Source of the DNA: Gammaproteobacteria bacterium
Lineage (GTDB): Bacteria; Pseudomonadota; Gammaproteobacteria; Xanthomonadales; Marinicellaceae
Direction: 5' to 3'
Length of the DNA: 64,000 bases
NCBI GenBank assembly: GCA_041395445.1
Contig: JAWLAO010000001.1
Coordinates: 310,001-374,000, forward strand
Shown here piece after piece: positions 8,140 to 17,519 of this stretch (its first letter is position 1; the number at the start of each line of letters is the position of its first letter). Made by a program: the position numbers and the translations under genes. Under the pieces are notes generated by a model that had not been told where the DNA came from, searched no databases, and saw only the letters and a program-made list of their open reading frames with translations.

Positions 8140-9648
8140 ATGAATAAACGAATAACTTCGGCAATTATTCTTCTATTTTTGCCCTTTTTAGCAAATGCTT
8201 CTATTGATGAAACGATTAATAATACTCTAGCGCCTTACCTGAATAAATTTACTCAAATCATATTTGCACAAATCCCTTTGTTTGGAACCACAGTTCCATG
8301 GGTTGTGATTTGGCTGGTAATCGCTGCCTCCTTTTTTACCATCTATTTTAAATTTATCAATTTAAGGACTTTTGGTCATGGTTTAGCATTGATGCGTGGT
8401 AAATATGATTACTCCAAAGCTCCGGGAGAGGTTACACACTTTCAAGCACTTTCCACCGCTTTATCTGGAACCGTTGGACTTGGCAATATTGCCGGTGTCG
8501 CAGCAGCTGTTGGCATTGGAGGAGCAGGTGCCACTTTCTGGATGATTGTTTGCGGTTTTTTAGGGATGTCCTCAAAGTTTGTAGAGTGTACTTTAGGTGT
8601 CAAATACCGTGATATCTTGCCAAACGGTCATGTGCACGGTGGTCCTATGCGTTATTTAACCAAGGGTTTTGCAGAAAAGAATATGGCTGGATTTGGAAAG
8701 GTTCTAGCGGTGATTTTTGCAATCATGTGTGTCGGAGGCTCTTTTGGCGGCGGTAATATGTTCCAAGTAAATCAAGCATTGGAGCAAGTGGTTGCTGTCA
8801 CGGGTGGAGAAGGATCATTCTTGTCTGATAATGGTTGGCTCTTTGGTATCGTCGTTGCCATTCTTGTGGGCATTACAATTATTGGCGGAATCAAAAGCAT
8901 TGGTCGTGTAACTTCCAAGTTGGTTCCATTTATGGGGATTATATATGTAGCTGCAGGATTGGTTGTGATTTTAATGAATATCAATCATGTTCCCGATGCT
9001 TTTGGAGCTATCATAGATGGAGCCTTTTCATTTGAGTCTGCATTCGGAGGTTTGATTGGTGTCTTGATTGTAGGATTCCAACGTGCAGCATTTTCCAATG
9101 AGGCTGGCATTGGATCTGCTTCGATTGCTCACTCTGCTGTAAAAACTGATTATCCAGTTACGGAAGGACTGGTTGCCTTATATGAACCCTTCATTGATAC
9201 AGTAATTGTGTGTACGATTACTGCTTTGGTGATAGGAATAGCAGGGTTTATTCCTGATGAACCAACAAAAGGAATGGGAATTGCACTAACTTCTGCAGCG
9301 TTTGGTTCTGCTATTTCGTGGTTTCCTTATGTTTTAACTATTGCAGCAGTTCTATTTGCTTTTTCAACCATGCTAGCTTGGTCATATTATGGTTTAAGGG
9401 CCTTTAATTTTTTGTTTGGGCACAGCAAAGGGGTTGATATGACATATAATATTTTATTCCTTACATTTATTATTATCGGGTCTTCTATGAGTTTATCTGC
9501 TGTTATTGATTTTTCTGACGCAATGATTTTTGCAATGTCAATACCTAATCTCATTGGATTGTATTTTCTTGCTCCTGTAGTTAAAAAGGAATTAAACAAA
9601 TATATGTCAAAAATCAAGTCCGGGGAAATCAAACCGACTGAATCATAA
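8140..9648 (+). CDS. Sodium:alanine/glycine symporter (AGCS family)
   Basis: A 502-residue inner-membrane transporter with many hydrophobic segments. The signatures are FQALSTALSGTVGLGNIAGV and GGPMRYLTKGFAEKN, followed by FQRAAFSNEAGIGSA, all typical of the alanine or glycine:cation symporter family, which takes up small amino acids with sodium. An N-terminal hydrophobic stretch ending NASIDE could be a signal-like segment ahead of the first membrane helix. It is followed by its own terminator and by a decarboxylase gene. A link between amino-acid import and decarboxylation is plausible but not shown. Confidence 0.92.
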   Translation: MNKRITSAIILLFLPFLANASIDETINNTLAPYLNKFTQIIFAQIPLFGTTVPWVVIWLVIAASFFTIYFKFINLRTFGHGLALMRGKYDYSKAPGEVTHFQALSTALSGTVGLGNIAGVAAAVGIGGAGATFWMIVCGFLGMSSKFVECTLGVKYRDILPNGHVHGGPMRYLTKGFAEKNMAGFGKVLAVIFAIMCVGGSFGGGNMFQVNQALEQVVAVTGGEGSFLSDNGWLFGIVVAILVGITIIGGIKSIGRVTSKLVPFMGIIYVAAGLVVILMNINHVPDAFGAIIDGAFSFESAFGGLIGVLIVGFQRAAFSNEAGIGSASIAHSAVKTDYPVTEGLVALYEPFIDTVIVCTITALVIGIAGFIPDEPTKGMGIALTSAAFGSAISWFPYVLTIAAVLFAFSTMLAWSYYGLRAFNFLFGHSKGVDMTYNILFLTFIIIGSSMSLSAVIDFSDAMIFAMSIPNLIGLYFLAPVVKKELNKYMSKIKSGEIKPTES

Positions 9649-9678
9649 TTCATTAAGAATTTTCGAGGGTGTGAGTAG

Positions 9679-9716
9679 AAAAAACAGGGGAACAATAATT
9701 GTTTCCCTTGTTTTTT
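9679..9716 (+). terminator. Rho-independent terminator after the AGCS symporter
   Basis: AAAAAACAGGGGAA and TTTCCCTTGTTTTTT form a long stem with one G-T pair around an AT-rich loop and end in a T-run, 30 bp behind the symporter stop. The A-run on the other arm would allow function in both directions. Confidence 0.8.
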
Positions 9717-9815
9717 GTCTATAAAATTTTCCTTTTACTTTTTATAACAAAAGTATTAATTAATTGACTATTGATGGTTTCAGAGGATAATTCATTTTTT
9801 TATCCTATTTATACA

Positions 9816-12074
9816 ATGATCAAACGCTTTCACTTTCCAATAGTTGTCATAGATGAAGATTTTCGCTCGGAAAATGTATCCGGTTCCGGCATTCGTAACT
9901 TAGCAGAGGCAATAAGTGCTAACGGTGTTGAGGTTGTCGGTTATACCAGTTATGTTGACTTAACATCATTTGCTCAACAAGCTTCGAGGGCTTCGGGCTT
10001 TATCTTGTCAATCGATGACGAGGAAATAACACATGATTCTGAAACTTCAGATAAAGCGATTGATGAAATCAGGCAATTTATCCAGGCTGTCAGACGAAGT
10101 AATCCGGATATTCCGATATTTCTCTATGGTGAAACCAAAACATCACAGCACATTCCTAATGATATTTTGCGTGAATTGCACGGCTTTATTCACATGTTTG
10201 AAGACACACCGGATTTTGTTGCCAGACATATTATTCGTGAAGCACAAAAATATATCAATTCAGTTGCTCCGCCTTTCTTTAAAGCATTAATGAATTATGC
10301 CGCTGATGGCTCGTATTCTTGGCACACTCCCGGACATTCCGGAGGTGTGGCATTCTTAAAAAGCCCGGTCGGACAAATGTTTCACCAGTTCTTTGGTGAA
10401 AACATGCTTCGAGCAGACGTATGTAATGCTGTTGAGGAATTAGGACAATTGCTTGATCATAATGGTCCGGTAGCAGCCAGCGAAGAGAATGCTGCGAGAA
10501 TTTTTAACAGCGATCATTTGTTTTTTGTCACCAATGGAACTTCAACATCGAATAAAATTGTTTGGAATTCCACCGTTGCAACCGGCGATATAGTTGTCGT
10601 GGACCGCAATTGCCACAAATCGATTCTTCATGCTATTATCATGACCGGGGCGATACCTGTGTTTTTAATGCCGACCAGAAATCACTATGGCATTATTGGA
10701 CCTATTCCTAAACATGAATTTTTACAAGAATCCATTGCTGCAAAAATCGCATCTCATCCTTTTGCTCATCGAGCCAAAAGTAAAAAACCAAGGATTCTTT
10801 GTATCACACAAAGTACTTATGACGGTGTGATTTACAATGTAGAAGAAATCAAAGATATGTTGGGTGATAGTATTGACTCTTTGCATTTTGATGAGGCATG
10901 GCTTCCACACGCAGCTTTTCATAATTTTTACACTAATATGCATGCCATTGGTGGCGATGAACGCCCTCGAGCTGAGAATGCAACTGTTTTTGCCACTCAA
11001 TCCACACATAAATTATTGGCCGGTCTTTCTCAGGCTTCACAAATTTTGGTTCAGGAATCTCAAAACGCTCAATTCGATATGCATCGTTTTAATGAGTCAT
11101 TCTTGATGCACACTTCAACCAGTCCACAATATGCCATTATAGCTTCTTGCGATGTTGCTGCGTCAATGATGGAACAACCTGCCGGTTCAGCTTTAGTAGA
11201 AGAGTCATTGCATGAAGCATTGAACTTCAGACGTGCGATGCGAAAAGTAGATAACGAATTTGGTGAAGACTGGTGGTTTAAAGTTTGGGGACCGGATCAT
11301 TTCAGTGATGATGATGTTCCAATTCAGTCCGAATGGATGATTAATCCGAATGAAGAGTGGCATGATTTTGAAATTGAAGAAGCCGAATTCAATATGCTTG
11401 ATCCAATCAAGGCAACAATTATCACACCGGGCATGAATGTAAAGGGCTCTTTTGATTCTTTCGGTATTCCTGCTACTATTGTTACGAAGTATCTTGTTGA
11501 GCATGGGATTGTGGTGGAAAAAACCGGGTTGTATTCCTTTTTCATTATGTTTAATATAGGTATTACTAAAGGTCGCTGGAACTCTCTGGTTACTGAGTTG
11601 CAACAATTTAAAGATGACTACGATCAAAATTTACCGATGTGGCGGGTGATGCCTGAATTTGTAGAGAAAAATCCTCGTTATGAGCGCATGGGGTTAAAAG
11701 ATTTGTGCCAATCTATTCATAATATGTATAAAGATCATCATGTCGCAACAATCACCAACAAGATGTATTTATCAAACATTGAACCCGGAATGCTACCGGC
11801 TGAAGCCTGGGATAAAATGGCGCACAATGAAGTGGAAAGAGTTCCGGTCGATGAATTGGCGGGTAGAATTACAGCAATGATGATTACCCCATACCCGCCG
11901 GGTATTCCTTTAATGATTCCCGGCGAACGATTCACTCCTGAAGTCATCAAATATTTGGAATATATCAAAGTCTTTAATGATGCTTTCCCTGGTTTTGAAT
12001 CAGACGTACATGGTTTAATCAGTAAAGTGATAAACGGTGAAAAACAATATTTTATTGACGTAGTCAAAGAATAA
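9816..12074 (+). CDS. Orn/Lys/Arg decarboxylase, PLP-dependent (fold I)
   Basis: A large amino-acid decarboxylase with an N-terminal response-regulator-like wing domain (FPIVVIDEDFRSENVSGSGI), the PLP domain (SWHTPGHSGG, DEAWLPHAAFHNFYTNMHA, ATQSTHKLLAGLSQ) and a C-terminal domain with PYPPGIPLMIPGE. Lys399 (counted from 9816) in STHKLL is the Schiff-base lysine. The family removes CO2 from arginine, lysine or ornithine to give agmatine, cadaverine or putrescine; which one cannot be told here, though the length is close to that of arginine decarboxylase AdiA. I chose the ATG at 9816 because family members begin just before FPIVVIDEDFRSE. An in-frame ATG at 9774 (and TTG at 9771) would add 14-15 residues. 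Neither has a good ribosome site. Confidence 0.9.
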   Translation: MIKRFHFPIVVIDEDFRSENVSGSGIRNLAEAISANGVEVVGYTSYVDLTSFAQQASRASGFILSIDDEEITHDSETSDKAIDEIRQFIQAVRRSNPDIPIFLYGETKTSQHIPNDILRELHGFIHMFEDTPDFVARHIIREAQKYINSVAPPFFKALMNYAADGSYSWHTPGHSGGVAFLKSPVGQMFHQFFGENMLRADVCNAVEELGQLLDHNGPVAASEENAARIFNSDHLFFVTNGTSTSNKIVWNSTVATGDIVVVDRNCHKSILHAIIMTGAIPVFLMPTRNHYGIIGPIPKHEFLQESIAAKIASHPFAHRAKSKKPRILCITQSTYDGVIYNVEEIKDMLGDSIDSLHFDEAWLPHAAFHNFYTNMHAIGGDERPRAENATVFATQSTHKLLAGLSQASQILVQESQNAQFDMHRFNESFLMHTSTSPQYAIIASCDVAASMMEQPAGSALVEESLHEALNFRRAMRKVDNEFGEDWWFKVWGPDHFSDDDVPIQSEWMINPNEEWHDFEIEEAEFNMLDPIKATIITPGMNVKGSFDSFGIPATIVTKYLVEHGIVVEKTGLYSFFIMFNIGITKGRWNSLVTELQQFKDDYDQNLPMWRVMPEFVEKNPRYERMGLKDLCQSIHNMYKDHHVATITNKMYLSNIEPGMLPAEAWDKMAHNEVERVPVDELAGRITAMMITPYPPGIPLMIPGERFTPEVIKYLEYIKVFNDAFPGFESDVHGLISKVINGEKQYFIDVVKE

Positions 12075-12186
12075 CTTTTTTTTACAAATAAAAAGGGGTT
12101 AAATACATCATTTTTTAGCATACATTTGTTCATGTTGCCAAGTTGTTTGGCCGAATATATTTTCAACACTTTTTGAGGGTGGTTTT

Positions 12187-13662
12187 ATGAGTGTTTTAGG
12201 TGGATTCGTCATCATTTACATGGTGATTTCAGTCATTATTGGGTTATTTGCGGCACGCCATGTTAACAATTCGGCTGATTATATTGTTGCCGGTCGCTCA
12301 TTACCGATTTATGTTACGATTGCAACTGTATTTGCAACTTGGTTTGGCTCAGAAGCCGTATTAGGAATTCCGGCAACTTTTATTGAAGAAGGCATGTCCG
12401 GAATTGTTGCTGACCCTTTTGGCGCTAGTTTCTGTCTGGTGTTTGTCGGCTTGTTTTTTGCCGCTCGTCTTTATCGGATGAAGTTGCTGACTATCGGTGA
12501 CTTTTATCAACAAAGATACAGTCGCCAGGTTGAAGTGATGGTAGCTATCGCTGTTTGTATCAGTTATCTGGGTTGGGTTTCTGCACAGATTGTGGCTCTC
12601 GGACTATCCATAAATTTAATCTCTGCTGAGTTCATCTCATTTGAATGGGGCATGGTTATCGGTCTTATAGTGGTGTTGGTTTATACCATTTTTGGTGGTA
12701 TGTGGTCAGTCGCCATCATGGACTTTATCCAGATGATTACCATTTTGATTGGTATGTTGCTTGTGGGTTGGCTGGTTGCAAACCGCTTGGATGGAGGTGT
12801 TATGGAAGTGGTTAATCATGCCAGCAGCCATGGGAAACTGGAATTCTGGCCGGACTGGAATTTGGCGTCAATACTCGCTTTCATTGGTGCATTTGTGACA
12901 TTGGCATTGGGTTCGATTCCTCAACAAGATGTATTCCAGAGAGTGATGTCAGCGAAAAATGAAAAAGTAGCTGTGCGAGGAACGGTTATTGGAGGTTCGT
13001 TTTACTTATTATTCTGCTTTGTCCCGATTTTTATTGTTTACGGTGCGACATTATTAGATCCAGCCTTAGCTTCTGAGCATCTGGCCGAAGGTGGTGATCC
13101 TCAAAGAATTCTTCCTGAGTTTATATTAAACGAAGTTCCAATTTGGGTTCAAGTGATGTTCTTTGGTGCTTTATTATCCGCTATTATGTCAACAGCATCC
13201 GGAACTCTTCTTGCACCTTCTGCGATATTTGCAAAAAATATACTAAGAAGTTGGTTAAACCTCAATGACCATCAGTTACTCATAACTTTAAGGCTGACTG
13301 TTTTAGGATTTGGATTGTTAGTTCTTTGTTATGCATATTTGAGTGCTTCGGTGGGTCTGAGTGTTTTTGAAATGGTAGAGAATGCTTATTTAGTTACTTT
13401 GGTCGGAGCATTTGTACCTTTGGTATTTGGAATTTATTGGAAACATGCCAATAATAACGGTGCTCTTTTATCGATTGCTATGGGCGTTATCAGTTGGGGT
13501 GCTTTTGAAATTGTACAAATCAAAATGTCGGCTCAAGGTGAGGAGTTGTTGGTTCCTCCTCAATTAACAGGTTTGTTTATGGCAATTATTGGGATGATTG
13601 TTGGTAGTAATATTAAACGATTCAAGAATAAGAGCATTGAGATAGAGCAACCGACCCAGTAA
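12187..13662 (+). CDS. Sodium:solute symporter (SSS family)
   Basis: A 491-residue transporter with about 13 hydrophobic helices. ADYIVAGRSLPIYV near the N-terminus, followed by TWFGSEAVLGIPA, and the central IPQQDVFQRVMSAKNEKVA stretch are characteristic of sodium:solute symporters of the PutP/PanF type. The ATG has a strong GAGGGTGG site. It lies 112 bp behind the decarboxylase on the same strand with no obvious terminator between, so the two may be cotranscribed. The substrate is unknown; the position suggests an amino acid or a related solute. Confidence 0.88.
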   Translation: MSVLGGFVIIYMVISVIIGLFAARHVNNSADYIVAGRSLPIYVTIATVFATWFGSEAVLGIPATFIEEGMSGIVADPFGASFCLVFVGLFFAARLYRMKLLTIGDFYQQRYSRQVEVMVAIAVCISYLGWVSAQIVALGLSINLISAEFISFEWGMVIGLIVVLVYTIFGGMWSVAIMDFIQMITILIGMLLVGWLVANRLDGGVMEVVNHASSHGKLEFWPDWNLASILAFIGAFVTLALGSIPQQDVFQRVMSAKNEKVAVRGTVIGGSFYLLFCFVPIFIVYGATLLDPALASEHLAEGGDPQRILPEFILNEVPIWVQVMFFGALLSAIMSTASGTLLAPSAIFAKNILRSWLNLNDHQLLITLRLTVLGFGLLVLCYAYLSASVGLSVFEMVENAYLVTLVGAFVPLVFGIYWKHANNNGALLSIAMGVISWGAFEIVQIKMSAQGEELLVPPQLTGLFMAIIGMIVGSNIKRFKNKSIEIEQPTQ

Positions 13663-13716
13663 GTTTACTATTTTAAATTTTTTGAAATGTTGCAAATCAT
13701 CAATCTTCGAGTTGAA

Positions 13717-14847
13717 TCACTTAACCCAGTTTTTAGGGTTTTGAGGAATTGCATCTTTGCGAATTTCAAAATAAAGTGCGGGTATTGGCATATCTCCTGA
13801 ATTTCCTACTGTGGCAATTTGTTGTCTTTCTTCAACCCAATCTCCGGCTTCAACACTAATGGATTGATTGAAACCATAAAGCGACATGTATCCATCCTGG
13901 TGGTCAAGAATAACCAACATTCCAAACCCTCGCAACCAATCTGCAAAAGCCACCCTTCCATAAGCGATAGCACTCACCTGATTGCCAAAATCGGATTGGA
14001 TAACAACTCCGCTCCAGCGAGTATCTTCAGATTTCTGCGAATTAAAAGAACGAATATATTTACCGTCAACTGGTTGTTTCATTTGTCCTCTCAACTGTGC
14101 AAATGACTTATTCAGTCCTAAATCCTTGGGTAAATCACTGAGTAATACCTGAATTTCATTCAACAATTGTTGCAAACGCTGTTGGTCTTTATTCAAAGTC
14201 TCGCTTTCAGTTTCATGCTTGGCGATTTCCAGTTTCAGATTATTCAAAATTTCCAGTCTCTGTTTTCTCTGTTTAAGTAACTCAGCTTGTTGCTGTTCCA
14301 GAATTTCTTTCTTATGATTTTCTTGCTCGAATAGTTTTTCCCTCTCAGACTTCAAAAGTTCCAGGTTTTCAATCTCAACAGCCACTTCACGAATCAAATT
14401 GAATAATTTGTTTTGCAAGTATTTAATTCGATGCTTGCTTTGTATATCCGCTTCGTTACCCGGATTTATCAGCAACATTTTCAGAGTTTTATCATGATTG
14501 AGATAGATTTGTAATTTCAATAACTCAGTAATTTCATTTTTTTGTCTTTCAATGCTGTGATTGCTGATTTCAATTTTCTCGTTGATTTCTGAAATTTCTT
14601 TTATGATTTCCTGTAATTGCAGATTGCTTTCTGTAATTTGATTCGAAACCGAACTAATGACTCTGTCCTGATGTTCCAATTCATCAATTAGTTCTTTTTC
14701 TTTACCATAAGCATTATTCAGCTTCTGTTTTAATGTTTTTAGCTTGCTTTGAATGTTTTCAATTCCAACCTGGAGCTCGGCTTCACTTTGCTGAGCATGA
14801 AGAGAATATGAACTGATAAATAATATAACGAGAATTGCTTTGAACAT
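13717..14847 (-). CDS. envC: EnvC-like murein hydrolase activator (coiled coil + degenerate LytM/M23)
   Basis: A 376-residue periplasmic protein with a signal peptide (cleaved after LHA), a long coiled coil (about residues 25-240, rich in E, K, L and Q) and a C-terminal M23/LytM-like domain (about 265-376: GRVAFADWLRGFGMLVILDH, then YMSLYGFNQS). The zinc-binding His/Asp residues of active LytM enzymes are absent from the expected places (YGFNQS instead of the catalytic HxH stretch), as in EnvC. EnvC itself does not cut peptidoglycan but activates the amidases AmiA/AmiB during septal splitting. The gene is convergent with the SSS symporter and divergent from the rhodanese gene. Confidence 0.88.
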   Translation of the reverse strand: MFKAILVILFISSYSLHAQQSEAELQVGIENIQSKLKTLKQKLNNAYGKEKELIDELEHQDRVISSVSNQITESNLQLQEIIKEISEINEKIEISNHSIERQKNEITELLKLQIYLNHDKTLKMLLINPGNEADIQSKHRIKYLQNKLFNLIREVAVEIENLELLKSEREKLFEQENHKKEILEQQQAELLKQRKQRLEILNNLKLEIAKHETESETLNKDQQRLQQLLNEIQVLLSDLPKDLGLNKSFAQLRGQMKQPVDGKYIRSFNSQKSEDTRWSGVVIQSDFGNQVSAIAYGRVAFADWLRGFGMLVILDHQDGYMSLYGFNQSISVEAGDWVEERQQIATVGNSGDMPIPALYFEIRKDAIPQNPKNWVK

Positions 14848-15003
14848 TAACTATTGAAGTATAAATATGACTTTATTATAGAGCTTAACGGCAATCTATT
14901 ATAGAATGCGTGACTTTCTAAAAACAATTAAATGATAGTTGGTACTTGAAAATATTTTTTTCAACCCTATTAACCTGCCTGAAAGTTCGAGGGAATTAAA
15001 TTT

Positions 15004-15429
15004 ATGTCTCAGTTAGCTGAATTTGTTAGCAATCATTTGTTTTTGTCGCTTGCATTTCTTGCTGTGTTTTTTATTTATCTTTCAATTATTATTGGTGAAA
15101 AAACACAAGTATTCAAAAATGTCGATACTAATCAATTCACCCAATTGGTCAATCATCAGAACGCTGTTGTTATCGACACTCGTTCCAAAGAAGATTTTGC
15201 CAAGGGACATATTGTCAATGCAATTAATATTCCAACCTCCGAACTCGTCTCAAATGCAAAAAAAGTGGACAGTTTTAAAGGCAAAGCTGTTATCGCTTAT
15301 TGTGCAAATGGCATTACTTCAAAAGCAGTTTGCAGACATTTGACAAAATCCGGAATTGAACATGTGTTTAATTTGTCCGGTGGAATCAATGGCTGGATTG
15401 GTGAGAAGCTACCAATAGTCAGAAATTAA
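15004..15429 (+). CDS. Membrane-anchored rhodanese-domain protein (YibN-like)
   Basis: A 141-residue protein with one N-terminal membrane helix (about residues 10-28) and a rhodanese domain (AVVIDTRSKEDFAKGHIVNA, then the active loop YCANGITSK with Cys100). Rhodanese domains carry sulfur as a cysteine persulfide. E. coli YibN has the same build and also lies ahead of secB and gpsA. The ribosome site is CGAGGG. It is the first gene of the cluster with secB and gpsA; only 39 bp separate it from secB. Confidence 0.9.
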   Translation: MSQLAEFVSNHLFLSLAFLAVFFIYLSIIIGEKTQVFKNVDTNQFTQLVNHQNAVVIDTRSKEDFAKGHIVNAINIPTSELVSNAKKVDSFKGKAVIAYCANGITSKAVCRHLTKSGIEHVFNLSGGINGWIGEKLPIVRN

Positions 15430-15468
15430 TATAAAATTATAAATTTAAAAATTGAATAGGAGTCAATA

Positions 15469-15981
15469 ATGACTGAAGAAAACAAAACAGCAGCACCTCA
15501 AGCAGCGAACCCTGAAAATATGCCAACTTTGGTTTTACAAAAAGTTTATACCAAAGATGCTTCATTTGAAGCACCAAATGCTCCGGATGTTTTTAATGAA
15601 AAAGGACAACCGGAAATTAAAATGAACTTGAATCAAAAAGTTAAAGAACTGGCTCCCGATGCCTATGAAGTCCTGCTTACAATAACCGTAACTTGTGAAG
15701 TAAACGGGAAAAATGCTTACCTTGCTGAAGTTCCACAGGCCGGAATATTCGGACTGAAAAATTTTGACGATAGAGCAAAACACCAAACATTGGGCACATA
15801 TTGTCCAAACTCTTTATTTCCTTTCGCTCGTCAAGCAGTTACAGAGTTGGTTCTGAATGGCGGATTCCAACCATTGTTATTGCAACCTGTGAATTTTGAT
15901 CAATTGTATTTCCAACAAATGCAACAAGCGCAGGCACAGGCACAAGCTCAATCAGAAGCAGATAATTCTACAAAACAGTAA
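15469..15981 (+). CDS. secB: Protein-export chaperone SecB
   Basis: A 170-residue protein with the SecB fold signatures: LQKVYTKDASFEAPNAPDVF near the N-terminus, NLNQKVKELAPDAYEVLLTI in the middle, and the conserved LGTYCPNSLFPFARQAV segment. SecB is a cytosolic tetramer that keeps preproteins unfolded and hands them to SecA. The C-terminal tail is a Gln/Ala repeat (QQMQQAQAQAQAQ), somewhat longer than usual. The ribosome site is ATAGGAG and the gene ends 3 bp ahead of gpsA. Confidence 0.97.
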   Translation: MTEENKTAAPQAANPENMPTLVLQKVYTKDASFEAPNAPDVFNEKGQPEIKMNLNQKVKELAPDAYEVLLTITVTCEVNGKNAYLAEVPQAGIFGLKNFDDRAKHQTLGTYCPNSLFPFARQAVTELVLNGGFQPLLLQPVNFDQLYFQQMQQAQAQAQAQSEADNSTKQ

Positions 15982-15984
15982 TTT

Positions 15985-16974
15985 ATGAAATTTGCTGTAA
16001 TTGGTGCCGGTTCCTGGGGAACTGCTTTGGCAATTCAACTTGCCAGAAATGGTACTACTTACCTTTGGGGAAGAAAACCCCAACATATAGATGAAATGCA
16101 AAAGTCCCGGAAGAATCAGAAATACCTTCCGGGAATTGTTTTCCCTGATAATCTTATCCCTGAAAAAGATTTAGAAAAAGCCATCTCATCATCTGATGCG
16201 GTTCTAGTCGTATCACCATCTCATGCTTTTGCCGAGATTCTTGAAAAAATAACTCCTTATTTGCAAGAGCGTCCATTAGCATGGGCAGCTAAAGGGTTTG
16301 AACCGGGTTCCGGACGTTTTCTTCATCAGGTTGCAGAAGATATCATTGGCAAAGATCATCCGATGGCATTAGTTACCGGACCATCGTTTGCTAAAGATGT
16401 TGCCGAGGGGAAACCGACATTAGTTACAGTTGCCAGTAATAGTGATAAATTCGCGCGTGATGTGGCTTATGCTCTGTATAACTCCCAATTCCGAGTTTAT
16501 ATCTCGCACGATATGATCGGTGCCGAGTTAGGTGGTGCGGTAAAAAATGTTCTTGCATTGGCGACAGGTATTTGTGACGGTATGCAGCTTGGGGATAATA
16601 CGCGGGCAGCTATCCTTACACGAGGAATGGCTGAAATGATGCGTTTAGGACAAGCGATGAATTGCAAACCCGAAACTCTTATGGGTTTATCCGGATTGGG
16701 CGATTTGGTTTTGACTTGTACCGGTGATTTATCTCGAAACCGCCGAATGGGACTCGCTTTAGGGCGAGGACAAAGCATTGAAGAAGCTAAAGCGGAAATT
16801 GGTCAAGTTGTTGAAGGTATAAATACAGCCGATGAAGTGGTGCGTTTAGCAAAAAAATATAATGTTGATATGCCAATTTCAGAACATGTTTGGAAAGTCG
16901 TAAATGGTTTGATGACCCCCGCTGATGCAGTGAAAGAACTCATGTCCAGAGAAGTAAGGCAAGAATTTGAGTAA
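15985..16974 (+). CDS. gpsA: Glycerol-3-phosphate dehydrogenase [NAD(P)+]
   Basis: A 329-residue enzyme with the N-terminal Rossmann motif GAGSWGTALA (residues 7-16). The GPSFAKDVAEGKPT, GAVKNVLALATGI and GLSGLGDLVLTCT blocks define GpsA, with the catalytic lysine in GAVKNV. It reduces dihydroxyacetone phosphate to sn-glycerol 3-phosphate for phospholipid synthesis. It starts 3 bp behind secB, which is the common gammaproteobacterial order. The last 8 bases overlap the start of the next gene. Confidence 0.97.
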   Translation: MKFAVIGAGSWGTALAIQLARNGTTYLWGRKPQHIDEMQKSRKNQKYLPGIVFPDNLIPEKDLEKAISSSDAVLVVSPSHAFAEILEKITPYLQERPLAWAAKGFEPGSGRFLHQVAEDIIGKDHPMALVTGPSFAKDVAEGKPTLVTVASNSDKFARDVAYALYNSQFRVYISHDMIGAELGGAVKNVLALATGICDGMQLGDNTRAAILTRGMAEMMRLGQAMNCKPETLMGLSGLGDLVLTCTGDLSRNRRMGLALGRGQSIEEAKAEIGQVVEGINTADEVVRLAKKYNVDMPISEHVWKVVNGLMTPADAVKELMSREVRQEFE

Positions 16975-17458
16975 GCAATTACAAATCAAAATCTATAAAG
17001 ACCCAATAGAGCACATTGTTGTCTTCCTGAATGATTGGGAAACTTTTGGCAATAGCAACAAAATCAACGAACTGCACTATCGTTTAACAAGTCTTGATGG
17101 GAAAGAATCTGAGCTATACATCAAAAATGACATCCTTATCATTCAAGGTGAAATACCCAGTAAAAGTCTCATGATTATAGACAAACTGGCAAAATCATGC
17201 GAGTCCGATAAAATCATTGAAGGTGAGTTTGTGGGGAAAGGTTCAACACCTCCTGATTTCGAAAAAATGTTTTCCCAGCAAGGTTTTAATGCTGAGATGC
17301 CATTTGCAGTAAGGCAATTTGGTAAAATCACCACTCTTTCCAAAGGTAAGATGATTGTTTTACTGATTCTGGCATTACCCATAATGTTGATCATGTTACC
17401 AATAGCAATTATTTACATGATTATAAAAATCATCATGTTAAAGTTAAATTTTAAATAA
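16967..17458 (+). CDS. Small inner-membrane protein of unknown function
   Basis: A 163-residue protein I do not recognise. The first ~120 residues are soluble and alternate in charge; the last ~35 (GKMIVLLILALPIMLIMLPI onward) form one long or two short membrane segments, so it is a C-tail-anchored protein. The start is taken as TTG at 16967, which overlaps the end of gpsA by 8 bp; there is no in-frame ATG near the N-terminus. The overlap and the lack of a gap suggest translation coupled to gpsA. Confidence 0.6.
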   Translation: MSKQLQIKIYKDPIEHIVVFLNDWETFGNSNKINELHYRLTSLDGKESELYIKNDILIIQGEIPSKSLMIIDKLAKSCESDKIIEGEFVGKGSTPPDFEKMFSQQGFNAEMPFAVRQFGKITTLSKGKMIVLLILALPIMLIMLPIAIIYMIIKIIMLKLNFK

Positions 17459-17519
17459 TTTGCTATAATCTATAACCAAAATTTTGCTTGTTACCAATAT
17501 TATCGTTGAGATTAAAACC

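Noticed and set aside
11205..11627. A 140-codon minus-strand frame within the decarboxylase
   Set aside because: Antisense to strongly conserved PLP-enzyme sequence, with no recognisable domain.
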